A DNA stretch of 64,000 nucleotides, taken from contig CM061141.1 of NCBI GenBank assembly GCA_030789695.1, positions 195,311,689 through 195,375,688 on the forward strand, written 5' to 3'. Source of the DNA: Scilla litardierei (lineage: Eukaryota; Streptophyta; Magnoliopsida; Asparagales; Asparagaceae). Below, one piece after another: positions 1 to 11,391 of this stretch. Positions within the stretch are counted from its first letter, which is position 1; each line of letters opens with the position of its first letter. The position numbers and the translations under genes are program-made. The notes under the pieces were generated by a model. The model was not told where the DNA came from. It searched no databases and saw nothing but the letters and a program-made list of their open reading frames with translations.

Positions 1-1355
1 AACATCCTCAAGTTGAGACTTGAGATTTTCAATCTCATTTCTCAACCCATCAACAACGGTGTCGTTGTTGACGATGAAAGGCTTAGGCGAGTTTTTAAGA
101 CTATCTAATTCATTTTTAGTCTTCATAAACTTAGTAGCCATATTAGAAAACTTATTCCATAATTGTTCATTGGCTATTCTAAGTTCATCATTGGTTACCT
201 CTTCGCCTTCATCCTCGCTTCCATCCTGCTTTCATCGGAGGAAGTCTCTTCATCACGCTCCTCTTTTCCCATGAAGCACGTGTGTGCATTCTCCACTCTT
301 TCATCGTCCGACTCTCCACTTGAGGAGTCGGAGTCGGTGAAAGTGCCGACAAGCCCTTTCTTGTGCTTTCTTGACTTGTCGTGCTTGGATCCCTTCCATT
401 TTCCCTTGTGTTTGTAGGGAGGACAATCCGGCTTGATATGTCCTGGCTTGTTGCATTTGTAACACACGGGAGTAGAAACATTAGTCGAAATAAATTTAGA
501 TTTACGATTCAACTTACCTTGTCGGAAAAATCGGATGAATTTCTTTGCCATATTGGCCAATGTTTCCATGTCCAATTCTTCGTCCGATTCTTCTTCCGAT
601 TCTTCATCATCGGTAGAAGGAGCGGCCTTGAATGCAATTGCCTTTTTCTTTGGCTCGTCTTGCTTCAAGTACGCCTTCATCTTTTCCTTCATCCGGATCT
701 TACTCTCCTTGCGTACCTCATAAGACAACAAGGTACCCATTAGTTGTACGACGGTATATTTATTCATGTCATTACATTCCTCGATGGCGAAGGTACGCTT
801 CTCCCAACAAGAAGGAAGTCCATCGATTATCTTCGAGACTTTCTCCTTTTGGGTGTAGGTCTTTCCAAGAGCTTCCAAGTCGTTTGATATATCCACGAAG
901 CGAGCGTAATAATCCTTCATGGTTTCGCCCTGCTCCATATGAAACACCTCAAATTCTTTATTAGCAACGACGAGTTTAGAATCTTTTACCGTACTCGATC
1001 CTTCGTGCAATATGAGGAGTTAGTTCCATATTTGATATGCACTCTTACATGTGCATATCTTGTTGAAGTCCTCGGGCTCCAACGCACAATTCAAGGCATT
1101 CATTGCCTTGGCATTGGCAACTTCTGCGGTGACCTCCGCGGGTGTCCACTTTGTGAAATCTTCTTCGGAAGGCTCGACATACTCTGTCATGGTGGCTCTC
1201 CATAGTGAAGCGCTCCGGAGGAAAATTTGCATCCGGCATTTCCAGTACCCGTAGTTGGTACCGTTGAAGTGTGGAGGCCTGACGGAGGATAGTCCTTCCA
1301 TAACAGAAGAAGCTCCATCGCGGTTCTTGAAGACGTTGTAGTCGTTGTTGGTCAT
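1..1355 (-). pseudogene. gag polyprotein, copy A1 (3'-truncated by window edge, broken)
   Basis: This is a second copy of the copia-type gag found intact at 4377-6581, starting with the same residues MTNNDYNVFKNRDGASS. It has the UBN2-type gag domain, then the acidic linker and the CX2CX4HX4C zinc knuckle. Two lesions are visible against the intact copy. A TAA stop lies at 1020-1022, where the sibling has a Gln codon. A one-base deletion near 228 shifts the frame in the Ser/Asp-rich region after the knuckle. Only about 60 percent of the gene is inside the window. Otherwise it is nearly identical to the sibling, so the lesions are recent. Confidence 0.85.
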
Positions 1356-1377
1356 AGCTTTGAACTCGTAGCTTTAA

Positions 1378-1394
1378 CCTTGGCTCTGATACCA
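1378..1394 (-). other. Primer-binding site, array A left unit
   Basis: The minus strand reads TGGTATCAGAGCCAAGG two bases after the LTR end. This is the plant initiator-methionine tRNA primer site common in copia elements. Confidence 0.85.
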
Positions 1395-2110
1395 ATTGTT
1401 GTGCCCTGGGAAGCTACTGCACATGTACTAGAGGGGGGGTGAATAGTACTTTTAAATAATAAGGAGTGTTATTCCTAATTATCGTGCAATTAACAAACAA
1501 CGATGCGGAATAACTACAATCAAGAAATAATGCAAACGCAAACACAATGGTTTAATGGGTTCGGATCCACCCAAGTCTCCCCGACTTGTTCCCGGTGATC
1601 CTACGTCCCAACCACCCGGATCCCTTCCGGATACTTGAGTTAGAAACCCTAACTCAAGATTTCCAATATGACCACTTGCGAAAACCTCACAAGTGCAAAC
1701 GACCTACAATCGATGACCGTGACTCCCACAACCCGGGATCACGCAAAACCTCTCACAACCGAGAGTATACAATTCAAATATAACTGAAATGAAATGCTTA
1801 CCAACAAAATACCTATGCCTTGAGATTTCTTACCAAATTAGGGCAAAGAGGATTTTGATGGAGGAAGAGTCACCAAACCCTAGCTTCAAGAAGATGACCA
1901 GCAATGGAAGCCTATGGATGAGATGGATGACCTAGAATCAAGCCATTGGCTTGGAAGGCTCACAATCAATGAATCTCTCTTGAGGAATAAGAGTGAGGGA
2001 GAGATTCTTTGAGAATGGGAGAGCTTTGAAGATGAGAGTTGAAAGCTTCTCTTTGAATCAATAGAACTCTGGAATAGCAGCCTTGGATCCTATGAAATAA
2101 CCCCTCCAGG

Positions 2111-2119
2111 TATTTAAAG
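2111..2119 (-). promoter_or_regulatory. Probable TATA box of array A LTR copy 1
   Basis: The minus strand reads CTTTAAATACC about 65 bp downstream of the palindrome array. It is placed like the clearer TATATATA of the related B LTRs, and the same sequence recurs at 7337-7345. No start site can be fixed from sequence alone. Confidence 0.55.
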
Positions 2120-2183
2120 GATCAAGGGAAAAGAGAGGAAGAAACGTCGCTTTCAAAACTCCAACGGATCTAAATCTGAAGCA

Positions 2184-2725
2184 GACTAGTCGGTCAAAGA
2201 ACAACCACTGACCGACTAGTTCATCAACTAGTCGGTCGGTGAAACAACATGAACCGACTAAGAGGTGAACAGTGAACAGATGAAGATTTCAGACCTAGAT
2301 AACTAGTCGGTCCAAGAAGACTTTCTGACCGACTAGTTTCACAACTAGTCGGTCAGTCAGTGAACGTAGACCGACTGAGAGGCAAAATGAATAGTCTGAA
2401 TACAAATTGACTTAGTCGGTCCAAGAACAAAAGTTGACCGACTAGATTGTCAACTAGTCGGTCACCAAACATTCTTAGACCGACTAACGATAAACAGTAG
2501 CTTAGGAGAAATTTAGTATGAACAGTAAGTCACAACTAGTCGGTCAAAGAAGCATCACTGACCGACTAGTTCACAAACTAGTCGGTCGGTGAGTCAACGT
2601 AGACCGACTAACTGTAAACAGTAAAGTCCAAGAAATTAAGGAATCAAACTAGTCGGTCCAAGAAGAGTTGCCGACCGACTAGATCACCATCTAGTCGATC
2701 AGTACTTGTTCTTGTACCAACTAAC
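2184..2725. repeat. Palindromic ACTAGTCGGTC / GACCGACTAGT array in A LTR copy 1
   Basis: About a dozen copies of AGTCGGTC and its complement GACCGACT alternate in orientation, separated by roughly 12-15 variable bases. Neighbouring copies can therefore pair as hairpins. The array sits immediately upstream of the TATA box in sense direction. Palindrome arrays in this position are known from Sirevirus LTRs. Confidence 0.9.
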
Positions 2726-3125
2726 ATGCACAAACAAGTCCGAATCGAAGCGCGACGCTTCGAGGAAGTTAGAATGAACTTGTACTAAGATCCTAGAGCT
2801 ACGACATGAGCGAAACGAAGAATATAAAGTAAGTCCTACTCAAGGCTTAACATTCTAATCTATGAAGCTAGAAGACTATAAAATAAACCTTACGAGCCAT
2901 CTTCAAAGCTTCAATCTTCATTCCTCTTGACTTCCATATTGCTCCTTGAGCTTCAACGAAGCTCCAGGCACACGATCACGCGAATTGAGAAGTCTTGAGG
3001 CGTCGCTTTTGATGTTCGTATTCTTTTGGCGACGATCTCCATAAATGCGCTCACAAATAAGTTAGTATCCATTATTTATGTTTGCTCATCATCCAAAACC
3101 AAATCCGGGGAATCATATCACAACA

Positions 3126-4376
3126 TTCTCCCCCTTTTTGGTGATGACACACCAACATAAATAATAATCAATAATAATGATTCAATTGAAATTTACTTAC
3201 TCCCCCTGCATTGATGACACGTTAGTTCCATATATAATAATATGCATATGCATCAAGCAGCGAGGGAAGATATGAAATATGAACCACATATTGACATATA
3301 GGATCCTAATCCATTTTATATCTTTACTCCCCCTGAATCTAACACATCAAATTAGATTCATGGAAAATTCCTTTGAATTATTAATTAGCACATTGTCATT
3401 ATTATATCTCTCCCCCTTTGGCATTAGCAAAAAGAGCGGGAGGAGACAAAACCAATGGCTAAAAAATAACGCATGGGAGTCGAAGAATACGACCAAGGTC
3501 CAAAATAACACCAAAGCAAAATATCAAATACAAAATACCGAATAAAAGCAAAGCGTGTCAAGGTGACCAAAGTCGAAAATCGGAAACCGAAATCATCAAG
3601 CCATAGGCGAAAATCGAAATACGAAATCATCAAGCCATAGGCGAAAAACAAAATCCGAAATCATAAAATCATCGGTGAAAATCGGAAAACGAAATCACCA
3701 AGCCATAGGCGAAAATCGAAATACGAAATCATCAAGCCATAGGCGAAAAACGAAATCCGAAATCATCAAAGCTCAAATCGATTTCATTTATTGAGTTTTG
3801 GAACATACTCTCCAAAATCAATAGAATGCATGGAAAACAATTCTATGTTTTCATAGAAAGAATTCTATTAAATCCATAAAATCGTCGAACGACGAAATCA
3901 ATATCAGAGACAAAAATAATCCGATGTGCATACCAAATGTAGCATGCAAGAATGTTATGCCAAAAATAGATAGAACATCATATGACAATGGCATACACTA
4001 ATCTAGCATACCAAAAGAAGCAAAATGATACCAATCGTAATATATTCTACCAATGGATACCAATATGAATCAAAAGTATGAACATACTTACAACATTAAG
4101 CTCCCCCTACTTTGGTGCATCACTCAAGCACCATCAACTCCAATCGAATGAAAATCCTTGTAAATCACGGAGTTGGTAGGGTTGGTATCTCATGGTGGAT
4201 TTAACCTAGAGAATATCATTTTGGTATCCAAAAATCTTTTTGGATCCGATGGGTTAGGCAATAAATTTAGCTAACTAAATTCAAATTAAATGTAACCCAA
4301 TCAAACCACAATTGCTTTGGTACCCATAAAAATGAACTTAAACAAATGGTACCAAGCAATGAAGGGTCAAAGGAAA
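3126..4376 (-). other. Array A 3' non-coding tail with repeated polypurine motifs
   Basis: There is no credible ORF. On the minus strand, GGGGGAG-type polypurine motifs occur at about 3126 (next to the LTR), 3198, 3327, 3410 and 4102. Several polypurine tracts before the 3' LTR are a Sirevirus hallmark. The tract touching the LTR, AAAAAGGGGGAGAA, is the likely second-strand primer. A tandem repeat at 3567-3775 lies inside this tail. Confidence 0.8.
3567..3775 (-). repeat. Degenerate 32-34 bp tandem repeat
   Basis: About six imperfect units built around cgaaatcatcaagccatagg and cgaaaatcgaaatac. The same unit, in opposite orientation, occurs in the B tails with clearer 34-bp periodicity, so it predates the A/B split. 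Confidence 0.75.
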
Positions 4377-6581
4377 CTAACCCTTCGGAAACCAAGTCCA
4401 AGAGGAACTTGATTTCCCAACATAATCATCATTCAAGATAACATCATTAATAAACGATTTCACATACAAATTCTTATTATGCATGCTTGTGTTCTTCGGA
4501 CCCCAAATGGTGTATGTCTTGGGAGTCCTAATCCTATTGGGAACATGCATATGTTGTTGGTTTCTATGTGATGCATGTCGTGGGTAAGCATATGGAATTC
4601 GATGCAATGGTGCATGATGATAATTATTCATATGAGAATGAGGATGAACATATGAATGTGGAGGAACACGTGCATGAGTGTGTCTCACATGGTGTGCACG
4701 TGCTCGTGGGTGCGGAGCATAAAAATCATCATTTGTGCTAACATGTGGGGTAGGTTGTGTGTTCCTACGTGGCATGGTATACATGTAAGCATGACCCTTC
4801 TTTGGAGGTCCACCCAAAGTGGGTTTCTTTCCAAAAGGGGGCGTGTTCCTAGAGGAAACACCATTGGTAGAAGATCTACCCATGACGTGTTTACTTCCAC
4901 TAGTAGAAGCATCGGAAGATGGCCTAACAAAGGTGGCGGACGATTTGGATGACTCTCCCATCTTATACCCCAAACCAATGTGATGATTGGCCGGAAGTGA
5001 GTCATTTAGGATATCATCCAACTTGCCCTTACCTTTGTTGAATTCATGAATTCGGCCTAATGTGCTCTCATGCTTCTCGGTGAGAGAATGCAAAGAAGCA
5101 TCCAAAGTGGACACTTGCGATGCGAGTGCACAAACACGTGACTTGAGATTTTTATTCTCAATAATCAAAGTTGAGATTTGAGACGTCAAATCCGCTATCA
5201 CATGTTCATCCGAATCCTCGATATGAACATCCTCAAGTTGAGACTTGAGATTTTCAATCTCATTTCTCAACCCATCAACAACGGTGTCGTTGTTGACGAT
5301 GAAAGGCTTAGGCGAGTTTTTAAGACTATCTAATTCATTTTTAGTCTTCATAAACTTAGTAGCCATATTAGAAAACTTATTCCATAATTGTTCATTGGCT
5401 ATTCTAAGTTCATCATTGGTTACCTCTTCGCCTTCATCCTCGCTTCCATCCTCGCTTTCATCGGAGGAAGTCTCTTCATCACGCTCCTCTTTTCCCATGA
5501 AGCACGTGTGTGCATTCTCCACTCTTTCATCGTCCGACTCTCCACTTGAGGAGTCGGAGTCGGTGAAAGTGCCGACAAGCCCTTTCTTGTGCTTTCTTGA
5601 CTTGTCGTGCTTGGATCCCTTCCATTTTCCCTTGTGTTTGTAGGGAGGACAATCCGGCTTGATATGTCCTGGCTTGTTGCATTTGTAACACACGGGAGTA
5701 GAAACATTAGTCGAAATAAATTTAGATTTACGATTCAACTTACCTTGTCGGAAAAATCGGATGAATTTCTTTGCCATATTGGCCAATGTTTCCATGTCCA
5801 ATTCTTCGTCCGATTCTTCTTCCGATTCTTCATCATCGGTAGAAGGAGCGGCCTTGAATGCAATTGCCTTTTTCTTTGGCTCGTCTTGCTTCAAGTACGC
5901 CTTCATCTTTTCCTTCATCCGGATCTTACTCTCCTTGCGTACCTCATAAGACAACAAGGTACCCATTAGTTGTACGACGGTATATTTATTCATGTCATTA
6001 CCTTCCTCGATGGCGAAGGTACGCTTCTCCCAACAAGAAGGAAGTCCATCGATTATCTTCGAGACTTTCTCCTTTTGGGTGTAGGTCTTTCTAAGAGCTT
6101 CCAAGTCGTTTGATATATCCACGAAGCGAGCGTAATAATCCTTCATGGTTTCGCCCTGCTCCATATGAAACACCTCAAATTCTTTATTAGCAACGACGAG
6201 TTTAGAATCTTTTACCGTACTCGATCCTTCGTGCAATATGAGGAGTTGGTTCCATATTTGATATGCACTCTTACATGTGCATATCTTGTTGAAGTCCTCG
6301 GGCTCCAACGCACAATTCAAGGCATTCATTGCCTTGGCATTGGCAACTTCTGCGGTGACCTCCGCGGGTGTCCACTTTGTGAAATCTTCTTCGGAAGGCT
6401 CGACATACTCTGTCATGGTGGCTCTCCATAGTGAAGCGCTCCGGAGGAAAATTTGCATCCGGCATTTCCAGTACCCGTAGTTGGTACCGTTGAAGTGTGG
6501 AGGCCTGACGGAGGATAGTCCTTCCATAACAGAAGAAGCTCCATCGCGGTTCTTGAAGACGTTGTAGTCGTTGTTGGTCAT
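4377..6581 (-). CDS. gag: Gag polyprotein of gag-only Sirevirus-like element (734 aa, intact)
   Basis: This is the structural capsid/nucleocapsid protein of a copia-type retrotransposon. It packages element RNA in cytoplasmic virus-like particles. Residues about 30-220 match the UBN2 / copia gag family (YGYWKCRM, SAYQIWN, KIIDGLPSCWEKR, LMGTLLSYEVR). Acidic linkers follow. A perfect CX2CX4HX4C zinc knuckle (CYKCNKPGHIKPDC) is at residues 298-311. A leucine/isoleucine heptad region at about 400-540 looks like a coiled coil. A His/Pro/Tyr-rich tail lies at about 610-690. The protein ends SSSSWTWFPKG, resembling the segment just before protease in full Sirevirus Gag-Pol, so pol is missing from that point. 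The chosen ATG lies 23 bases after the primer site and is shared by all siblings. It is the only unbroken gag here and could act in trans. Confidence 0.92.
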   Translation of the reverse strand: MTNNDYNVFKNRDGASSVMEGLSSVRPPHFNGTNYGYWKCRMQIFLRSASLWRATMTEYVEPSEEDFTKWTPAEVTAEVANAKAMNALNCALEPEDFNKICTCKSAYQIWNQLLILHEGSSTVKDSKLVVANKEFEVFHMEQGETMKDYYARFVDISNDLEALRKTYTQKEKVSKIIDGLPSCWEKRTFAIEEGNDMNKYTVVQLMGTLLSYEVRKESKIRMKEKMKAYLKQDEPKKKAIAFKAAPSTDDEESEEESDEELDMETLANMAKKFIRFFRQGKLNRKSKFISTNVSTPVCYKCNKPGHIKPDCPPYKHKGKWKGSKHDKSRKHKKGLVGTFTDSDSSSGESDDERVENAHTCFMGKEERDEETSSDESEDGSEDEGEEVTNDELRIANEQLWNKFSNMATKFMKTKNELDSLKNSPKPFIVNNDTVVDGLRNEIENLKSQLEDVHIEDSDEHVIADLTSQISTLIIENKNLKSRVCALASQVSTLDASLHSLTEKHESTLGRIHEFNKGKGKLDDILNDSLPANHHIGLGYKMGESSKSSATFVRPSSDASTSGSKHVMGRSSTNGVSSRNTPPFGKKPTLGGPPKKGHAYMYTMPRRNTQPTPHVSTNDDFYAPHPRARAHHVRHTHARVPPHSYVHPHSHMNNYHHAPLHRIPYAYPRHASHRNQQHMHVPNRIRTPKTYTIWGPKNTSMHNKNLYVKSFINDVILNDDYVGKSSSSWTWFPKG

Positions 6582-6603
6582 AGCTTTGAACTCGTAGCTT
6601 TAA

Positions 6604-6620
6604 CCTTGGCTCTGATACCA
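6604..6620 (-). other. Primer-binding site, array A right unit
   Basis: The minus strand reads TGGTATCAGAGCCAAGG, two bases after the LTR end. It is complementary to initiator-methionine tRNA and identical to the copy at 1378-1394. Confidence 0.87.
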
Positions 6621-6622
6621 AT

Positions 6623-8351
6623 TGTTGTGCCCTGGGAAGCTACTGCACATGTACTAGAGGGGGGGTGAATAGTACTTTTAAATAATAAGGAGTGTTATTC
6701 CTAATTATCGTGCAATTAACAAACAACGATGCGGAATAACTACAATCAAGAAATAATGCAAACGCAAACACAATGGTTTAATGGGTTCGGATCCACCCAA
6801 GTCTCCCCGACTTGTTCCCGGTGATCCTACGTCCCAACCACCCGGATCCCTTCCGGATACTTGAGTTAGAAACCCTAACTCAAGATTTCCAATATGACCA
6901 CTTGCGAAAACCTCACAAGTGCAAACGACCTACAATCGATGACCGTGACTCCCACAACCCGGGATCACGCAAAACCTCTCACAACCGAGAGTATACAATT
7001 CAAATATAACTGAAATGAAATGCTTACCAACAAAATACCTATGCCTTGAGATTTCTTACCAAATTAGGGCAAAGAGGATTTTGATGGAGGAAGAGTCACC
7101 AAACCCTAGCTTCAAGAAGATGACCAGCAATGGAAGCCTATGGATGAGATGGATGACCTAGAATCAAGCCATTGGCTTGGAAGGCTCACAATCAATGAAT
7201 CTCTCTTGAGGAATAAGAGTGAGGGAGAGATTCTTTGAGAATGGGAGAGCTTTGAAGATGAGAGTTGAAAGCTTCTCTTTGAATCAATAGAACTCTGGAA
7301 TAGCAGCCTTGGATCCTATGAAATAACCCCTCCAGGTATTTAAAGGATCAAGGGAAAAGAGAGGAAGAAACGTCGCTTTCAAAACTCCAACGGATCTAAA
7401 TCTGAAGCAGACTAGTCGGTCAAAGAACAACCACTGACCGACTAGTTCATCAACTAGTCGGTCGGTGAAACAACATGAACCGACTAAGAGGTGAACAGTG
7501 AACAGATGAAGATTTCAGACCTAGATAACTAGTCGGTCCAAGAAGACTTTCTGACCGACTAGTTTCACAACTAGTCAGTCAGTCAGTGAACGTAGACCGA
7601 CTAAGAGGCAAAATGAATAGTCTGAATACAAATTGACTTAGTCGGTCCAAGAACAAAAGTTGACCGACTAGATTGTCAACTAGTCGGTCACCAAACGTTC
7701 TTAGACCGACTAACGATAAACAGTAGCTTAGGAGAAATTTAGTATGAACAGTAAGTCACAACTAGTCGGTCAAAGAAGCATCACTGACCGACTAGTTCAC
7801 AAACTAGTCGGTCGGTGAGTCAACGTAGACCGACTAACTGTAAACAGTAAAGTCCAAGAAATTAAGGAATCAAACTAGTCGGTCCAAGAAGAGTTGCCGA
7901 CCGACTAGATCACCATCTAGTCGGTCAGTACTTGTTCTTGTACCAACTAACATGCACAAACAAGTCCGAATCGAAGCGCGACGCTTCGAGGAAGTTAGAA
8001 TGAACTTGTACTAAGATCCTAGAGCTACGACATGAGCGAAACGAAGAATATAAAGTAAGTCCTACTCAAGGCTTAACATTCTAATCTATGAAGCTAGAAG
8101 ACTATAAAATAAACCTTACGAGCCGTCTTCAAAGCTTCAATCTTCATTCCTCTTGACTTCCATATTGCTCCTTGAGCTTCAACGAAGCTCCAGGCACACG
8201 ATCACGCGAATTGAGAAGTCTTGAGGCGTCGCTTTTGATGTTCGTATTCTTTTGGCGACGATCTCCATAACTGCGCTCACAAATAAGTTAGTATCCATTA
8301 TTTATGTTTGCTCATCATCCAAAACCAAATCCGGGGAATCATATCACAACA
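6623..8351 (-). repeat. Array A LTR, copy 2 (1729 bp, 5' LTR of the intact gag unit)
   Basis: Same length and same TGTTGTG/CACAACA termini as copy 1. It abuts Athila pol sequence at 8352. It contains the palindrome array at 7410-7951 and a TATA-like box at 7337-7345 that would drive the intact gag. Confidence 0.93.
7410..7951. repeat. Palindromic ACTAGTCGGTC array in A LTR copy 2
   Basis: Same array as at 2184-2725, with single-base differences inside motifs (for example TCAGTCAGTCAG where copy 1 keeps TCGGTCAGTCAG). Confidence 0.88.
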
Positions 8352-11300
8352 TTTTATTGGTGATTCTGATTACATATCTTTTGTGCAGGAGAACGTGAAG
8401 GAGCTCAATGCGGTATGGGAGCCTAGGTTTGAGGCTTTGCCACCTAATGCATCAATTCAAATTTCATCTGAGGTGGAGGATCCAAAGCCAGAGTTGAAGC
8501 CACTTCCTGACTATCTTAAGTATGCTTTTCTTGGAGATGAAAACAGCTTCCCTGTGGTAATATCTTCTAAACTTTCTTTAGAGCAGGAAAGCTCTTTACT
8601 TGATGTGCTGAGGAAACATAGAGGTGATATTGGTTGGTCCATTGCTGACATAAAAGGTATAAGCCCTATTGTATGCATGCATCATATTTATTTAGAGGAT
8701 GACGCCAAACCCACTCGAGAAATGCAACGTAGGTTAAATCCAACATTAAAAGAAGTGGTGAAAGGCGAGGTTTTAAAATTATTGGATGCAGGCATTATTT
8801 ATCCTATCTCTGACAGCAAGTGGGTTAGCCCTACACAGGTTGTTCCTAAAAAGTCTGGCCTCACCGTGGTTAAAAATGAGAATAATGAGCTTATCCCAGT
8901 TAGAGCCACCACAGGTTGGAGGATGTGTATAGACTATAGGAAGTTGAACTCCCGAACTAGAAAAGATCATTTCCCTCTTCCATTTCTTGACCAAATTTTA
9001 GAGAGGGTAGCTGGACATGAGTACTATTGCTTTCTAGACGGTTATTCAGGTTATTATCAGATTGAGATTGCACCCGAGGACCAGGAAAAGACTACTTTTA
9101 CCTGTCCCTTTGGTACTTTTGCATTTAAAAGAATGCCGTTTGGTTTATGTAATGCTCCAGCTACTTTTCAGCGATGCATGCTCAGTATTTTTGATGATAT
9201 GGTTGAGAAAATCGTTGAGGTATTTATGGATGATTTTTCAGTATATGGTAGCTCTTTTCATGATTGTTTAGCTAACTTGGCTCTTGTTCTTGACAGGTGC
9301 ATTGAAAAGAACCTCCTATTGAATTGGGAGAAGTGTCATTTTATGACCACAGAGGGACTTGTCCCAGGTCACCTGGTTTCTAAAGATGGTATACATGTAG
9401 ACAGAGCCAAGGTAGCAGTAATTGAGAAGATACCAAGTCCTAAATGCGTGAAGGACATCAGATCATTTTTGGGACATGCAGGATTTTATAGGCGGTTCAT
9501 CAAAGATTTTAGCGCTATATCTCGCCCTCTTTGCAACTTACTTACTTTAAATGTGGATTTTGTTTGGACACCTGAGTGTCAAATTTCTTTTGAAACTTTA
9601 AAGAAGTTGCTGATTTCTGCTCCTATTTTACAGGTACCAGACTGGTCCCTACCATTTGAAATAATGTGTGACGCAAGCAATTACGCAGTTGGAGCAGTCC
9701 TAGGCCAAAGAAAAGACAAAGTTCCAGTAGTGATTTACTACGCCAGCAAGACATTAAATGACGCTAAAAGGAATTATACAACAACAGAGAAGGAGTTGCT
9801 GGCAGTAGTCTTTGCGTTGGAAAAATTCAGGAGCTATATTTTGGGATCACCAATTTTGATTTATACTGATCACTCTGCTTTAAAATATCTATTGTCTAAA
9901 AAAGATGCTAAGCCCCGATTGATACGATGGATTTTATTGTTGCAGGAGTTCAATGTCACAATCAAGGACAAGAAAGGCGTGGAGAATCTAGTAGCTGATC
10001 ATTTATCACGATTGACAGTAGGCCTTGATTCAGCAGATGTGCCTTTGAAGGACTCCTTTCCTGACGAGCATCTTTTTAGCGTCTCCACCTCTCCATGGTA
10101 TGCCGATATCGTTAATTATTTGGTAACTGGTAAGACTCCTGACACTTGGTCTCTTCAAGACTTTAAAAGGTTCAAGTACGAGGTAAAATATTTCTTCTTT
10201 GATGATCCGTACTTATATAAATATTGTAGTGATCAAATTGTTAGGAGATGCATTCCTGATCATGAAATAACCAGTGTGATACAATTTTGCCATGATGGAG
10301 TATGTGGTGGACATTTTTCTGCGAACAAAACTGTGGCAAAAATCTCACAATGTGGCTTTTACTGGCCAACTATGTTTAAAGATACATTTCATTATTGCAA
10401 GACTTGTGCTGCATGCCAACAATTAGGGGGTATTACTAAACGTAACATGATGCCTTTAAACCCCATTTTGGAAATTGAAATATTTGATTGTTGGGGCATA
10501 GACTTCATGTGACCTTTCCCACCTTCATTTGGATATGCTTACATTTTGGTCTGTATTGATTATGTTTCTAAATGGGTGGAAGCTATTCCGTGCAGGTCGA
10601 ACGACACTTCCGTTGTGCTTAAGTTCCTCAAAGAGAACATTTTCTCTAGGTTTGGAGTGCCAAAGGCCTTGATTAGTGATGGATGGTCTCATTTTTGCAA
10701 CCGCACGTTCGCTACTTTAATGAAGAGGTTTGGGGTCACACATAAAGTTTCTACTCCGTATCACCCCCAAACCAATGGTCAAGCAGAGTTGGCAAATAGA
10801 GAGATCAAAGGAATTCTATAGAAAACGGTGAATCCATCAAGGAAAGATTGGAGTTTGCGCTTACCTGAAGCATTGTGGGCCTACAGGACGGCCTACAAAA
10901 CAATTTTGGGGATGTCACCGTACCGCCTTGTATTTGGGAAGTCTTGTCACTTACCTGTTGAGATAGAGCATAGATCTTATTGGGCTATAAAGAAAATGAA
11001 TTTTGATACTGATGTCTCTTTTTCTTCTCGCAGGTTGCAATTGTTGGAGCTGGAGGAGTTGAGGAGAAATGCGTACGACAACGCTAAAATATCAAAAGAG
11101 AGGATGAAATCCGTCCACGACATGATGATCTTGAGGAGGGAGTTGACCCCATGCCAAAAAGTATTGCTATACAATTCCAGGCTACACATCTTTCCTGGGA
11201 AGCTTCGCTCTAGGTGGTATGGACCTTTCGTCGTCAAAGAAGTTTTCCCACATGGCGATGTGCTCTTACTTAACGAAAAAGATGGAAGCGAGTTCAAGGT

Positions 11301-11391
11301 GAATGGCCAGAGATTGAAACATTTTCACGAGCCTTGGACCAAGGAAGCAAGCACCATGGATCTCACAGACCCACCTTCGGGTGGGAACTAA
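8352..11391 (+). pseudogene. pol: Athila-type pol fragment: RT, RNase H, integrase (two nonsense codons)
   Basis: One frame is kept throughout. Reverse transcriptase spans about 8850-9310: GWRMCIDYRKLN, FLDGYSGYYQI, FGLCNAPATFQRCM, and the active site VFMDDFSVYG with the Asp pair at about 9229-9234. RNase H spans about 9640-10020 (CDASNYAVGAVL, TTEKELLAVVFA, YTDHSALKYLL, ADHLSRL). The integrase zinc domain is at about 10270-10440 (HDG, GGHF, CKTCAAC). The integrase core has its first Asp in GIDFM and its second in LISDGWSHF, where the usual second Gly is Trp. The Glu is in NGQAELANREIK. A TGA at 10510-10512 and a TAG at 10819-10821 break the core. The N-terminal end is cut at 8351/8352 by the A LTR. 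The motif set is that of the Athila clade. No env-like ORF follows. Confidence 0.93.

Larger units (their letters stand above)
1397..3125 (-). repeat. Array A LTR, copy 1 (1729 bp)
   Basis: The ends are TGTTGTG and CACAACA, a perfect 7-bp inverted pair. A near-identical copy lies at 6623-8351. At least six single-base differences were spotted by eye (for example at the palindrome array and near 3048), which is consistent with recent origin. In sense orientation it holds a palindrome array, a TATA box, and a leader with several hairpins. Confidence 0.93.
1..8351 (-). mobile_element. Array A: tandem gag-only Sirevirus-like copia elements
   Basis: Reading on the minus strand, the order is LTR (6623-8351), tRNA primer site, gag, non-coding tail, LTR (1397-3125), primer site, second gag running off the window. 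The second unit repeats the first at an offset of exactly 5226 bp. No protease, integrase, reverse transcriptase or RNase H is present, so the unit is non-autonomous, of the kind called TR-GAG in plants. The gag type, the primer site, the several polypurine-like motifs and the LTR start of the form TGTTG place it near the Sirevirus branch of Ty1/copia. Its right end lies inside an Athila pol, so this array is the inserted and younger sequence. The left end is outside the window, so the target duplication (right flank TTTTA at 8352-8356) cannot be checked. Confidence 0.88.

Noticed and set aside
1586..1783. 65-codon ORF repeated at 6812-7009; similar 60-62 codon ORFs in B LTRs (19273, 33751, 39045, 15116, 20335).
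   Set aside because: They are LTR leader or U3 sequence repeated by copy; no start context or protein features.
4656..6480. Several antisense ORFs of 67-132 codons opposite gag A2 (and equivalents in the other gag copies).
   Set aside because: Shadows of the gag frame. They contain no family motif and follow gag codon structure.
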